From Pontederia crassipes (taxonomy: Eukaryota > Streptophyta > Magnoliopsida > Commelinales > Pontederiaceae): DNA of 64,000 nucleotides. A program made the position numbers and the translations under genes. Under the pieces are notes generated by a model. That model worked only from the letters and a program-made list of their open reading frames with translations. It searched no databases and was not told the origin of the DNA. Shown piece after piece: positions 12,793 to 24,003 of this stretch. How positions within the stretch are numbered: position 1 is the stretch's first letter; every line of letters starts with the position of its first letter. Location of the stretch: contig CM060193.1 in the NCBI GenBank assembly GCA_030549335.1, positions 62,029,146 through 62,093,145 on the forward strand, in the 5' to 3' direction.

Positions 12793-13315
12793 TAATGTTA
12801 TAAGATTCGGCCATGACCAACTGAATCGGGTCAACAAACCAAATAGTCAAACTAATAATATAAATAAAAAATAAAATAAAATAAGTTAAAAAAACATTAT
12901 ATTATTAATAATATATAATATTTTTATTTTAAAAAATATATACTATAATAAAGTAAAATAAAATAATTCAGATTAAATGAAATGATAAAGTAACAAAAAT
13001 TAATTCATCACTCAAATATTTCCTAAATAAAAAATCTTGTGAGTTATAAATAAAATATATCAAAAAAATTTATATATGTGACAAGGACACTGAAGTTTAA
13101 ATTTCAAGCATATATATAATATGTATAAATATTTAATAATTATTTTATGTTTCATTTTTTTTATTTTAGAACTTGACCTAGGCGGATGATCAAAGTCGAT
13201 CGATTGAACTTATGTTTAGACCGAGCCAAAACGGATCATTCCTTCTCCGAGTTTCAATCGACCCGCAGATCATTTTAAACTTCGGACACTCGTCTGACCA
13301 AGTTTGACAACACTG
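12793..13315. mobile_element. MULE-like MITE, 523 bp, with empty site in copy B
   Basis: Copy A has about 540 bp that copy B lacks at about 47200. The insert is flanked by ATTTTTGT at 12785-12792 and 13316-13323. The ends are weak inverted repeats: AATGTTATAAGATTCGG at the left, and AGTGTTGTCAAACTTGG on the reverse strand at the right. The interior is very AT-rich; the ends carry sequences with CGGGTCAAC and CGACCC. An 8- or 9-bp duplication with these ends fits a Mutator-like non-autonomous element. Confidence 0.65.
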
Positions 13316-13767
13316 ATTTTTGTATGTGTTCTAGTAAAGTATAAAAATTTTGTTTGTTTAATTTATAATAATTAATATTCTCATTGTCATTCTGAACTTT
13401 TAATACGATGGTATAAATATTTATCAATTTATTCTTTTATATTTTTTAAATTCCATTTCTACACTTAAATTCTAAAATAAGAAAATTTTCATGTACATCC
13501 ACAAGAATAAAGAGCAAATTTGTAAACGTCAAATTTCAAATTAATGAAAATTTGGCAGTTGGCGCAATGGCACCGAAGGTTAAAAAAAATCTGTAAGGAC
13601 AATGTTTGGAAAAAGTAAAAATCACACATGTTGTTTATTTAAGGTACATAATTTGTTGGGTCAACATTTCTTTCTTTAAGGGAAAAAAAACTTGACACAT
13701 TCTTTAATTGTAACTTGACACATTCTTTTTTCTTTTTTGAGCAAGAATATATTAATCACGTTTTTTG

Positions 13768-13775
13768 TTATATAC
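13768..13775 (+). promoter_or_regulatory. Putative TATA box of the SIN3-like gene
   Basis: TATATACA lies just upstream of the GA tract and about 115 bp before the chosen ATG. The same TATATATACACAC block precedes copy B at about 47640. A start of transcription would fall inside the GA tract. Confidence 0.45.
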
Positions 13776-13780
13776 ACACG

Positions 13781-13784
<4 letters not shown>

Positions 13785-13875
<91 letters not shown>
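13785..13875 (+). repeat. (GA)n microsatellite in the SIN3-like 5' leader
   Basis: About 45 GA units with one GGG interruption at the start. The tract is nearly pure, so length variation is expected. In copy B it is only about 7 units (47656-47669). GA tracts in plant leaders can bind BPC/GAGA-type factors; here that is inference. Confidence 0.97.
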
Positions 13876-13876
<1 letters not shown>

Positions 13877-13886
13877 CACGAGATTG

Positions 13887-14486
13887 ATGGAGCAGGACGC
13901 AGCAGCAATGAATGGGGAAGGTGCCCTTGAGTTCATGAGGATTGCCAAATTCGCGCTACGAGATAGCCCGTACAGATACCGGCAGCTGCTCTCCTTGCTG
14001 CACGACTACCGTGACGAGAGAATCAGACCCCAGGGAGTCATCGATGGCGTGCAGCAGATGTTCCAGGACGACCGACCGGAGATCATCTTTCTTTTCAACG
14101 CCTTCTTACCGGAAGGCCGCAAGATACCGCTCTCCAGCCCTCTCGTCGACGGAGCCAAAGACTTGATCTTGAAGGTGAAGGAGCGCTCCGGTGGCGGCAG
14201 CGACGCCGACGACGAGGCTGGCGGCCTCTACGCGTCGTTTATTGATATCCTGGGGATGTACAGCAGAGGGATGAAGCAACCAGACGAGGCTAGACGAGAA
14301 ATCTTGGCTCTGTTCCAACATCACCAAGATCTGCAGCAAGATTTCGAGAATTTCTTTCCCAGCGCCGGCCAAGGCAGTGGTATTATTAACACGGGCCGTG
14401 TCCAACAACCCTCGGAAACGGCGCCGCCTCCCGTCGGCGGCAGTACTGCTGCTACCTACGATCATGGGCAACAATCCGCTACGTGA
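13887..14486 (+). CDS. SIN3-like short paired-amphipathic-helix protein (199 aa)
   Basis: The ATG at 13887 is the first after the GA tract. The longer open frame starting upstream has no ATG and would only add an Arg-Glu repeat. Residues about 12-76 form a first PAH domain (ALEFMRIAKFALRDSPYRYR, then VIDGVQQMFQDDRPEIIFLF with FLPEG). Residues about 113-158 form a second, shorter PAH-like unit (SFIDILGMYSRGMKQPDEA, then FQHHQDLQQDFENFFP). The last 40 residues are low-complexity Gly/Pro/Ala. Full plant SIN3/SNL proteins exceed 1000 residues and have more PAH repeats plus an HDAC-interaction domain, all absent here. Short PAH-only proteins are known in Arabidopsis. PAH domains bind transcription-factor peptides in nuclear co-repressor complexes, so this could be a decoy or adaptor; that is inference. 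Compared with copy B, about 150 bp near the 3' end are missing, so the present stop is probably secondary. Confidence 0.82.
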   Translation: MEQDAAAMNGEGALEFMRIAKFALRDSPYRYRQLLSLLHDYRDERIRPQGVIDGVQQMFQDDRPEIIFLFNAFLPEGRKIPLSSPLVDGAKDLILKVKERSGGGSDADDEAGGLYASFIDILGMYSRGMKQPDEARREILALFQHHQDLQQDFENFFPSAGQGSGIINTGRVQQPSETAPPPVGGSTAATYDHGQQSAT

Positions 14487-15614
14487 TCTGTTCGCGACTT
14501 TGAAACGTGAGATCTTGGCATGCATGCGTTACGTAACTTACGTTGTGTTCTTTGTTGCATGCACTTTTGATCATGCTGTTCGAAAAGATTTTAATGTTCT
14601 TTAGTTTTGGGTAGAAGTTTGCAAGACTTGTTTTCCTGTTCGTGTCTTGTACATAAAATGACACTTTGCAGTCAACGATAAGAACCGTAGACTTTTGTTA
14701 TCTCAGGTGCAGATCTTAATTGATGCATTAATTCTTGTGAGCATCAATTAATTAATTAAGGAGTATAGGAGACGAACACAACCCATGCATGGTCATTTTC
14801 ATCATCCAAATGACTATGTATTATATAAATGATAATTAACATCATGATCTGGTCATTTTACCCAATAACTAGTCATCCATGGTCATTTTAGACAAATTAA
14901 TCTTTTTTTATTATTTTACATCTGTAACGAGTAGGAAAGTTCTAGCTTTTAATGAAAATTTTCTTTTTTGTTCTACTCTAGGATTTTATTATTTTCATAG
15001 ACCGTTTTATCACAATTTATTTTGTAACTATAGCATCTGGCTCCTTTGTGCAGTCAAAATTAAATAGATTAATGTAGAAAGTGTTGTGTATACATCAACC
15101 TGGATGTCGAATGAACTGATGATACAATTGGAGATCCATGAGTAGTACTGCCAACCCTAATCTTCAGCTGGTTGCTCCATCCAGAGCTCTTTGCATGCCA
15201 ATATATATGACTTGTTTGATCATGGAATATAAGAAATACTATTTTTAGACGATGACTTCAGTTGCATTTAGTTGGGATGATAAGAATATGTTGTTTCCAT
15301 AACTTGAAGACCTTCCAGCAAACGAAATGTGGTTACAGTTTTATTTATTATTATTATTATTTTATTTTCGACATTGTACAAGTGCATAGAGAAACTTTAT
15401 ATTATTAATAATATATGAGAGAGAGTATGTGAAGACAAGTGATATGTGAGAGAGAGTACAAGGGTGACTTAGAAAATGTAAGTAATTTTTAGCATCACGT
15501 ATTAATATATTATTCTTCAAACATTGGTAACAGCCATTTGATTGATCATTACATGTCATTTACTTTTCAGTTTTTAATAATTCCCTACGGCCGAAGGGAT
15601 AGATGGCACAATTG
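14487..15614. other. 3' flank of SIN3-like gene, shared with copy B
   Basis: The flank matches 50910-52523 closely: shared blocks include GATCTTGGCATGCATGC, AGGAGACGAACACAACCC and TTTTCGACATTGTACAAG. No further gene is visible. Copy B has an extra block near 51300-51550 and another near 51830-52190. Confidence 0.7.
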
Positions 15615-16288
15615 CAATATTGTTAAAATCTGAACCAATGGGCCGGTTCAACTAGTTGAATCGTCAATGACAACCGGTCCAGTCTGATTTCATGTCATTA
15701 GATTGAGAAAAAAATCGACCAAACCGAGAAAATCGACAACCTAGTTTGATTCAAATTTAAGAAGAAATCAAAGAAAATAATAAAACAAAGAAATCTAAAA
15801 AAAGAAAACAGAGGATTAAACGGAATATTAAAGAGGAGGGTGCAATGAGATGTAAAAAATTAATTAAATATAGAAAATTTTAAAAGATTAATAGCATTAA
15901 AATGAAAAAAATATCAAAGGGCAGAAAAAAATAAAAAGGAAAGTGTTAAAGAAAAAAAAGAAATAAGACTAGTTTAAGAAAAAATCTATTAATATAGCAT
16001 CTATCATCATTAAATAATAAATAATAATAAATTAATACTCATATATTAATAATAATTATTTGTCATTATTAAAACTTTTAATAAATATTAATATTTTTAA
16101 TATTAATAGGTTGTTAGTAAAATATTCATATGTTACATTATATAATGTATATTATATCTTTAAAATTATTATAAATAATATTACTTTATTAAAATTTGAT
16201 CCAACTCAGTCAGAACTTGAATGGATTGGTCCAAACATGATCTAGTAACAAGTTTAATCCAGTCGCTCTTCCGGTTCTAGAAACATTG
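15615..16288. mobile_element. MULE-like AT-rich MITE (copy A)
   Basis: The left end is CAATATTGTTAAAATCTGAA and the right end on the reverse strand is CAATGTTTCTAGAACCGG, giving imperfect terminal inverted repeats. Just inside lie GGTTCAAC and CGGTCC-type motifs; the interior is almost only A and T. An equivalent element is at 52524-53230, so it was present before the segmental duplication. The flanks (cacaattg and cacaaata) may be a decayed target duplication. Confidence 0.55.
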
Positions 16289-18717
16289 CACAAATATTAA
16301 CATGCAAATTTTAGTTTTTAATAATACACACAAAATTTATACACGAAATTCATCATAGTGCTTATCATAATATGAATTTCAAAATATGATTAAGAAATAA
16401 ATATAATTATAAACAAGTATTCAAGATGTTTTCCATACCCAAATGTAAGTTTAATCTGAAAGTGTCCATTTGTACCCACATACATATTTTTCCTTGAAGT
16501 CACGTTTTTGTTAATTTATTTTGGACCTTTTTTATAGTCTATAACCTTTTAAATGGTGATTGCATTTGAAAAATAACCGTCATACTTGAGTTAGCAAACT
16601 TTCGAATATCTAAACACTTTTTAGAAACCTACTAACCTTCAGAAGTCATTGTACATGTTAGAGCAAATTCGAACATCTAAAATTTTGGACTAGAATCAAA
16701 CTTGTGAAGTAAAAAAATCCACCCTTTTGATGTATGAACATAAAATGATGGGGATATCAATTTTATATTCTAAATTTTAGTTTTTTCAACAAAAATATAA
16801 GACAGAATAAGAATATATGTACTTCTTTTAGAAAATGATATCACGTTATTTTATTCCATTCAAATTATTTTCAACCAAATTTGACCCCTAGTGTCATTGT
16901 AAATAATTCTTCTTACATATTTTTCTACTTAGTATAGTATTAATCTAAAACTGATAAATAACGTACCCTATATGCATGATTGTGTAAATGTCACTTGGAA
17001 TAGAGTAAAACTTTCATTCCATTCATTTTTTCGAACCTCTCACGCAAATCACTCAAAAGTATCTATGCATCTCGAGCATATAAGTGACATTGCTATCCAT
17101 CTTTTGAATGCAATGACTCATCAAACTCGATGAAATCATGTTTATCTTTACCAATGAAATAAACATAGCATTACTTCATATCAAATAATTGTTTTGTCTA
17201 CAAGCTAACAAGGAATCAAAATATGACCCAGTGAGTTGGAAGCACTCAGATAAAAAGGACTTGACATCTCAATCCGAAAAAGAAAGAGCTGATCAAACAT
17301 CCAATCGCCATACGAACAATAGCTACAGAAGGTACTAGATATCACTTCTACTAATTGATAACCGTAGAAATATCATCCTCTTCTATTCCAGTTATATCCT
17401 ATTTTGAGATCTCGTAACCATTTTTCATTCTCTCATTTGTTCGTTCAATTATTTTCTCTAGTATATGTGATATCTAGAGGCTAGAATAGACTTCAATTTG
17501 ATGATTACTTATTGTATTATAGTAAACGATGAGTTAATTGAGCACATACGTTAATTTTGGTGCATGCCCAACTTGTATATTTGCAAATTGACAAATGGTT
17601 GTGTTTCTATATATAGTTTTTGTTGAGCTTTCAACTTGTAGATGCAATTAGCACAACTTGGATATGAACTATAGGGTGTTGTGCTTGATATTATATGGAA
17701 CAATGTGTTATAATATATTATTATATATAATAATATATAAGAAGATAAGCACATTGATATATATGCCAAAGTTCTCGCCATGCATGCTTGCGTTCGTTGT
17801 TTAACATGCATGGTTGTGACATGCGTATGTACGTGGTGGAGCCATCATGGTTTAATTATAGCCTTCAAGCTCCTTGGCAGCCTGTGTATTCAATTCTTCA
17901 ACGTTGAATATTATATCGATATATTATATAAAATTGGATGGACAATTAGTCTTAAATCAATAAGCTGAACAAAAGTTAAGGACATGTGGATGAAATTATA
18001 TAGTTCATAAAATATAAGTAATGCCAAATCTCTCTTTAAAAACTGGTGTTCTATATATTCATTTTCACTATAAATATAATATGACATTATTAATTAATCA
18101 ATTCGAGATAATTAATTATCGATGCAATTTTAACGTGTTGTGTATGATTGCGTTGAATGAAATAAAAACCATCGTGTTATTCAGCTATTCGAGTTCCTCG
18201 ATCGCATACGATCCATTAATTGTCTGCATTAATGTCATGGCAATGTAAGCAAAACTACATGTTTTGGATATATATATTCAGGTGTTACCATATACGATTT
18301 CGAGTATCAATATAAAGAAAGAAAAATATATATAATTAATAATATATATAAGGCAAGTACATGATTTAACAATATATAATTAATAATAAAATATAAATAT
18401 AAAGAAAGAAAAATCTCCCAGCCCTTTCTCTCTATGTGGTGTGAAAAATAGGTCTTTTTTCGTATTTGATATCTATATTTTAAGATCATAGTAATCCGTC
18501 ATTTAAAAAAAAAAGATCAGATAGGATGTAGCATGTGTGATAATCAAAACGTCGAGGATTGAAGTGGGAATCGTATTTGAATTTGAAAATTCTAAAATTG
18601 TGGGTTATTAATAATGGAACATTAATTAGTCATTATTAGGTTTTATTCTATTTCTCTCTCAATCGATTTTCCTATTTTTCATCTACATGAGTTTTGTTAT
18701 GTATGTATGTACGTACG

Positions 18718-18719
<2 letters not shown>

Positions 18720-18764
<45 letters not shown>
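18720..18764. repeat. (AT)n microsatellite
   Basis: About 22 AT units follow a short GTAT/GTAC run. Confidence 0.95.
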
Positions 18765-18767
<3 letters not shown>

Positions 18768-19961
18768 TTTAACTGTTTAAGTATCATGCAATTAATTTTT
18801 CTACAATTAATATATCCGATTTTTTATAGTTGAATTGTAATTATATGGATGACATCCATTTTCTATTGAATTAAGTATTAATTTATTAGATTTTACTCAT
18901 TATTCTATTTGAGTAGATATTGTTATAAAATAATGGCCCTCATGCTCTTAGATCGGCCCTGCATCCTCTTCCTCCCACTAGAATGAGCACTGATGAATAA
19001 AAGAGTTGACATTTTCTTTATTCAAATATATCATATGTCCATTTGTTATCTTTCTAACTTTGATATGCGCTAGCATTATACATCTCGTCTCACTGGGACG
19101 TTTGTTACAATTTTTTGGATAAAGCAATTTAAATGACGTGATTCTTTCTGGTATACTTTTCTTTTTAAAAAAAACACGGAAATGGTAGGAGTCATATATA
19201 AATGTATTCCAAGAAAAATAAAAGAATGAATGTAACAGATATCCATGTTAAACTTGAGACTTGAGAATCGCAAAATTATACATTGTGTTCCAATCTTAAA
19301 CACTTAATTGCCTATGGGTGGATGTTTCTTATCTTAGATGAGCTAATTAACTATGTAAAATAAATTAATTACTAAACAATAATTAATTTTACGTTTCTAT
19401 TTTGACATTTTTTTTCTATAATTTGTCTATTTCAACTTTATCATTTGAGATGCTTTTTTCATTAACAAAAACTGTTAAGATTTAAATCCAGAACTTCTCG
19501 TCTATACTACGATATATACACTACATTCCAAAACGTTAGTCTAAAAAAATCTATTTTGTCCAAAAAGAGCTTATCTTTATATCCTTAACATTTCTTGTGC
19601 TAGTCTTTCTCCTGATCGACCATCGACTAATTGGATGCTGCTCTTTCCATCTATCTCTTCCCCCTGATCGCATTCTCACTTATTTTTTAAAATACAATCA
19701 ACAGGAAATAAGTAGTTTTCTTTATGAATTAAATTTTTTTATCTATTTTTCGCTTATCGATGCATAAAGGTCATCCTGGACAGATTAAATGTTGAGGTGT
19801 CAAATAAAAAAAATGAATAGAACAAGATTTGGACTCCATGATCTCTTAATAATTTTATAATGTTATGATCAATAATTTTTAATATCATAACATAAATATA
19901 AATATTGTTAAGTTTTGTAATTAATAACATGCAAATGTACGATAGTTCGACCATGCACTTA

Positions 19962-19969
19962 TATATATA

Positions 19970-20012
<43 letters not shown>
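19962..20012. repeat. (TA)n/(GT)n compound microsatellite
   Basis: TATATATA, a short GTGTGTGT stretch, then about 16 further TA units. Confidence 0.93.
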
Positions 20013-20014
<2 letters not shown>

Positions 20015-20272
20015 GCATAATATTATTAACTTAGCGATAACAAAAGTAGAGATGATCATAGCGATATAAACTATAAGCAACTCGACGTTTATTTATTTTA
20101 TATGGCATCACAAACGATAAACAAATGATAAGCAACTTGAATAATATATAAGACGATGGACGTGCGTACGCATGCATCTTCCTTGCATGCAAAGAAGATG
20201 CCACAAACAGATGTACGTAAACGACAGCAATCATTTTTGAATTATCCTTCCATTCGTTTCATATGCAGCCAG

Positions 20273-21070
20273 TCACCGCGCTGGCATGCCGGGCAAGCCA
20301 AGCGTATTGGTGTATCCGATCCCCTTCCTGTGCGTGGGAAAGACCAGGAAGAAGGTGCTCGACACCAATGCCGCTCCCAGAGGTAGGTTCAACAGGAGCT
20401 GCTTGACGTTTGGCCCTGCGTGCGGGAAGAAACACTTCCACACGGTGACGTTGCTGAAGGCCACCGCCAAGAACAACAGCACGTTCATGATGGCGTGGAA
20501 GTAGTCCAGGGGCCGCAACCTGTACTTTCGCAGCTTCTTTTTCCGCTCCTCTTGCTCTTTCTTTTGCCGGTCCTCTTCCGCCTGCTCGTCCTCCAACATT
20601 GACACGTTGCCCTCATCAATCCGGCTGTAGTTTAACAATTTGAAATTCCAGGGCGTCGCGATCCCGTAGTAGAGCTTTCCATGTTCTCCACGAATGCTGT
20701 CGGTAAAAGTGAATAAGATGCAGGAAATCGTGCATACGCCGATGAGGGACCCGGTGAGGTACTTGTTGACCGTGTAGCAGGAGCCCTGGTTCGCGAAGGA
20801 CGAAGAGATAGAATTGTACGCCAGGACGGTGCCGGTCGGGAGGAGCTGCGAGAGGCTTGCCGTGGTCGACAACACCTTATCGGCCATCAAAACGATGCGT
20901 AGACGTCCCGGCGAGGCTGCCGTCCGAGGTGTCGATAGAGGGCTCCTGTTTAGTGGTTCCCGTTCCACGTTCCTTGACGGCACTGCCTGCGGAGGTGCAA
21001 CTGGCACTACGACTGGCAGCGCGGGCTCGATCTCATTGGCATCTGATGCTGTTGGGACATTTGACGCCAT
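20273..21070 (-). CDS. DMP (DUF679) membrane protein, 265 aa
   Basis: This is a single-exon gene, as is usual for DMPs. The ATG at 21070 is preceded by a TATA box at about 21107-21117. Residues 1-60 are a Pro/Ala-rich cytosolic-type tail. The DUF679 core starts at ADKVLSTTASLSQLLPTGTV (63-82). Four membrane segments are visible: about 73-92, 104-126 (YLTGSLIGVCTISCILF), 191-214 (FHAIMNVLLFLAVAF) and 227-247 (LPLGAALVSSTFFLVF). Family hallmarks LLPTGTVLA, the TDS motif, LYYGIAT and KGIGYT are all present. Between TM2 and TM3 is a highly charged insert, residues 160-183 (EEDRQKKEQEERKKK), that is absent from the neighbour at 32182. DMPs act in ER and tonoplast remodelling, senescence and, for one clade, gamete fusion. 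The long N-terminal tail argues against the gamete clade, but I cannot assign one firmly. Confidence 0.93.
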   Translation of the reverse strand: MASNVPTASDANEIEPALPVVVPVAPPQAVPSRNVEREPLNRSPLSTPRTAASPGRLRIVLMADKVLSTTASLSQLLPTGTVLAYNSISSSFANQGSCYTVNKYLTGSLIGVCTISCILFTFTDSIRGEHGKLYYGIATPWNFKLLNYSRIDEGNVSMLEDEQAEEDRQKKEQEERKKKLRKYRLRPLDYFHAIMNVLLFLAVAFSNVTVWKCFFPHAGPNVKQLLLNLPLGAALVSSTFFLVFPTHRKGIGYTNTLGLPGMPAR

Positions 21071-22927
21071 AATTGGTGATGCATGAAATTATATGAAGTG
21101 AACATACATATATATAGGCATAAGTTGAAGCGAACAATGATAAATTATATGAAAAAAAAAAATTTTTTTGTCAGTTTCCATCCATTCAAGACTTTCTGTA
21201 AATTATACAGTTTAATTATGTGCCAGCTAGCCAACAAAGCGAGATTTACGTTTCCATTATATTATATATATCGGATTAGCAAAGTGCGATTACTTTTGCA
21301 ATATATATATATATATATATGACTTTTAAATATACATTAGTTACTATAGACAATTAAAATTAGTGTTGACCATGGAGATGTTTAGACAATTTCTGGGCCA
21401 TGCCGCGGTTCGCGAGAATATTTGACTTTTTCAGTTCCCGTTTGGACTCGAATAGGCGACACAAAGACTCCACGTTCTGATTGGTCAATAAAGTCGAGTC
21501 AATTACTTGTTGGAGGGCAAAGATGAAGTCAACTGTTTTGGATAAAATTTTAAATGAATGTAAAGGCAATAATCTTAATGAAGTGAACATGAGATAGAAT
21601 ATTATATTTAAAATATTTTATTTATAGAATATTATATTTATAAAACATTATATTCCTAAAATTTATTCTTCTCAACCAAACACCCCATGGCATGAGATAT
21701 ATGTACTTTTTCAGAATGATGATATTACGTTATTTTATTCTATTTTAAAATTTTTCCAACCAATCGGACCTCTAGTGTCACTATAATAATTCTATAAACA
21801 ATACATTTTACAGACTTTTCAACTTAGTAGAGTATATATTCTCCAACTGATAATTAATGTATCCTAGCTGCATGATTGTGTAAATGTCATTTTGAATAGA
21901 GTAAACTTTCATGTCATTCAACTTTTCGCCCCTCACGCAAATTGCTTCAAACTTATCTTTTGGATATGTGCTAGTGATCGGAGTATTAGAATTTCTACAC
22001 TAGAGAAATGATGTACGGCGAAAAAATTCGAGAAATTTAAAGTGACGCAAAATTTTATTAGATGGAAGAAAATGATTATAAGATCAAATTGATTTCTCTT
22101 TAGACTTTAGGAAGTTTATATAGACAATCTCTTTCACATATAATAGGAATTACAGATCGATTGAGACTTTGAATTAATCTCCAAAATATAATATCTATCT
22201 CGTCATAAGAAAATAAATTATTTTCGAATCACATACAAAATACCCCTAAAAACTTTTTGCCCCTTTCACCCCCCGTAGGGGGATTCCCCTTAACCCCACA
22301 GGCTCGCTGCTGATCGGACAACGAGACTCCCATAGGAAAAATCTGTTGAAGCGTCTGATTAAGAAGATGGACCATATAAAATTATAATTGGTTCAGATTC
22401 AAGACATTATAATACCAAGAAATCATAAGGCATTTGTATTGCCTAGATCTATTGTGAATGGAATGTAATGACTCATCAAACTTATCTACCGTCTAGCAAC
22501 TATCGACGAAACCAATTTTATTTTTACCAATCAAATAAGCATAGAATTATTTCATATCAAATAATTGTCTTGTTTACAAGTATAATGAATCAAAATATGA
22601 CCCGGTGAGTTTGGAGCACTGAGATAAAGGAAAGACTTTGACATCTCAATCCGAAAACAAGAGCTCATGCAAACATCCAATTGATTGTACTGAATCTATG
22701 GTGATTGCAATGATTCAGAACAATCAAATTTGTATCGACTAAGAAAGATCAAATTATTCCAGCATTGAGAAAATCAAATCTCAAACACGAAAAAAAAAAC
22801 TCGACAGATCATGAAGCGACGACTGGAAAAATATTTATTTGATTAGCTCGACAATCACCAAGGAAGAACACTAGATCACAATTCTCCAAATTGTAGGCCC
22901 TGAAACTATGCTAAAAGGAGCAAATCA
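21071..22927. other. Promoter region of D1 and start of DMP unit D2; an unclassified insert at about 21975-22420
   Basis: From about 21690 the sequence restarts the D unit (compare 16800 and 58540). D2 carries about 450 bp with no partner in D1 or D3. This insert includes a TTTATATAG box at about 22107 and a C/G hairpin (CCCCCCGTAGGGGG) at about 22268. It may be a small solo LTR, but I could not fix its ends. No gene seen. Confidence 0.5.
21107..21117 (-). promoter_or_regulatory. TATA box of the first DMP gene
   Basis: The minus strand reads CTATATATATG about 37 bp before the ATG, so the leader would be very short. The same block lies near 32957-32965 in the second DMP gene. Confidence 0.55.
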
Positions 22928-23240
22928 TGTCAAAATACAGCAATTGATTCAGGAAATTGAGATTAGAAACTCGAGAGATTGGGAAGAACCATCGCATTCT
23001 TCTATTTCATATTGATCCCAAGAAAGAAATGAATGATCTAGAAAACCAGACAATGTCCATGTCCTCTTTTATATACAAATGGAATTATAATAGAATGAAT
23101 AAAACGAAAGAGAAAATGATACATTAGCCCAATACGATATAATAAAAAAATAATCACCGCTCGCTAACTGTCTGATTTCGGACAAGAATCAGAAATGTTC
23201 TGAACTCTGTGCTGATCACTGGACGATGATGACTCCAACA
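22928..23240 (-). repeat. 3' LTR of the copia element
   Basis: It begins TGTCAAAATACAG and ends ACTCCAACA on the plus strand. It is about 90 percent like the other LTR by eye. The adjoining plus-strand GCCCCCCGCAAG (23241-23252) is the complement of the polypurine tract. Confidence 0.92.
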
Positions 23241-23990
23241 GCCCCCCGCAAGTTGGAGACCAAAAAATATCGAACAGTCCCAACTTGGAGAGAATAAAAT
23301 CATGATGTCGACGAGAGAGCCCCTTGGTTAGAATATCAGTGAGCTGAAGATTGGTGGAAATATATTGAAGACGAACAAACCATTGAAGAACACGCTCTCG
23401 AACAAAATAGCAGTCAATGTCGATATGTTTTGTTCGTTCATGAAAAATTGGATTCTCAGCAATTTGGATGGCCGGACGACTGTCATAGAAAAGGGAAACT
23501 GGTAAGGAGACAACGATATGAAGGTCTCGAAACAACCGTTCGACCCAAATGAGTTCCGGAACTGTGAGAGCAATACTCATGTATTCAGCTTCAGCTGAAG
23601 AACAAGCAACCACCTGCTACTTCTTAGACTTCCATGAAACAAGAGAAGAACCCAACTTGATGCAAAAAGCAGAAACTGAGCGTCGTGTAGCCAGACAGGA
23701 GCCCCAATCTGCATCTGAGAATGCAAGAAGAGACACAAAAGGAATAGAAGAGAAAAACAATCCACATCCAGGAGACCCTTTTAAATATCTGACGACACAA
23801 ATTGCCGCATTCATATGAGAAGTTTTGAGAGTGTGCATGAACTGACTTAAGTGTCTCACTGCAAAGGTAATATCAGGGCGAGTCTGTGTTAAATGAATTA
23901 ACCGACCAATCAGACATTGATATTTGTCAGGATCTGATAAAATTGAATCAGAAGATGGAGTCGAGTATTTCTTGGATACTCACCATTAGA
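23164..23990 (-). pseudogene. pol: Copia RNase H region and end of reverse transcriptase
   Basis: Read on the minus strand, there is a C-terminal RT piece (CLIGRLIHLTQTRPDITFAV, then HLSQFM), then the connection (AICVVRYLKGSPGCGLF). RNase H follows, with FSDADWGSC, ACSSAEAEYM and FYDSRPAIQIAENP-like segments and HIDIDCYFVRE. The active-site D and E residues are visible. The 149-residue open frame at 23164-23613 holds the end of RNase H. A frame break separates it from the piece at 23617-23859. Confidence 0.85.
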
Positions 23991-24003
23991 TTCCAGTTTT
24001 ATT

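Larger units (their letters stand above)
16289..20272. other. Spacer of DMP unit D1; no gene supported
   Basis: This is the 3' side of the minus-strand DMP gene. From about 16740 the sequence recurs in D2 (from about 21700) and D3 (from about 58500). Shared blocks include TTTTCAACCAAATTTGA-like, GATTGTGTAAATGTCA, CAGTTATATCCTATTTTGAG and TGTCTGCATTAA. Small open frames here (17551-17811, 18021-18248 and others) are not conserved between the units, so I do not call genes. It contains AT microsatellites. Confidence 0.65.

Noticed and set aside
13676-13948. Open frames giving Ser-Leu or Arg-Glu repeats.
   Set aside because: Translations of the GA microsatellite. The plus-strand frame that joins the SIN3-like gene has no upstream ATG.
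13942-14664. Other frames over the SIN3-like gene (+ and -).
   Set aside because: GC-rich shadows of the PAH-coding frame; the copy B indels do not preserve them.
17551-18489. Small frames in the D1 spacer (for example 86 and 75 codons).
   Set aside because: Frames are not kept in the homologous D2 and D3 spacers.
20286-21086. Plus-strand frames across the first DMP gene.
   Set aside because: Antisense shadows; the minus frame carries the DUF679 motifs.
23549-23818. Plus-strand frame inside the copia element.
   Set aside because: Antisense of the RNase H region.
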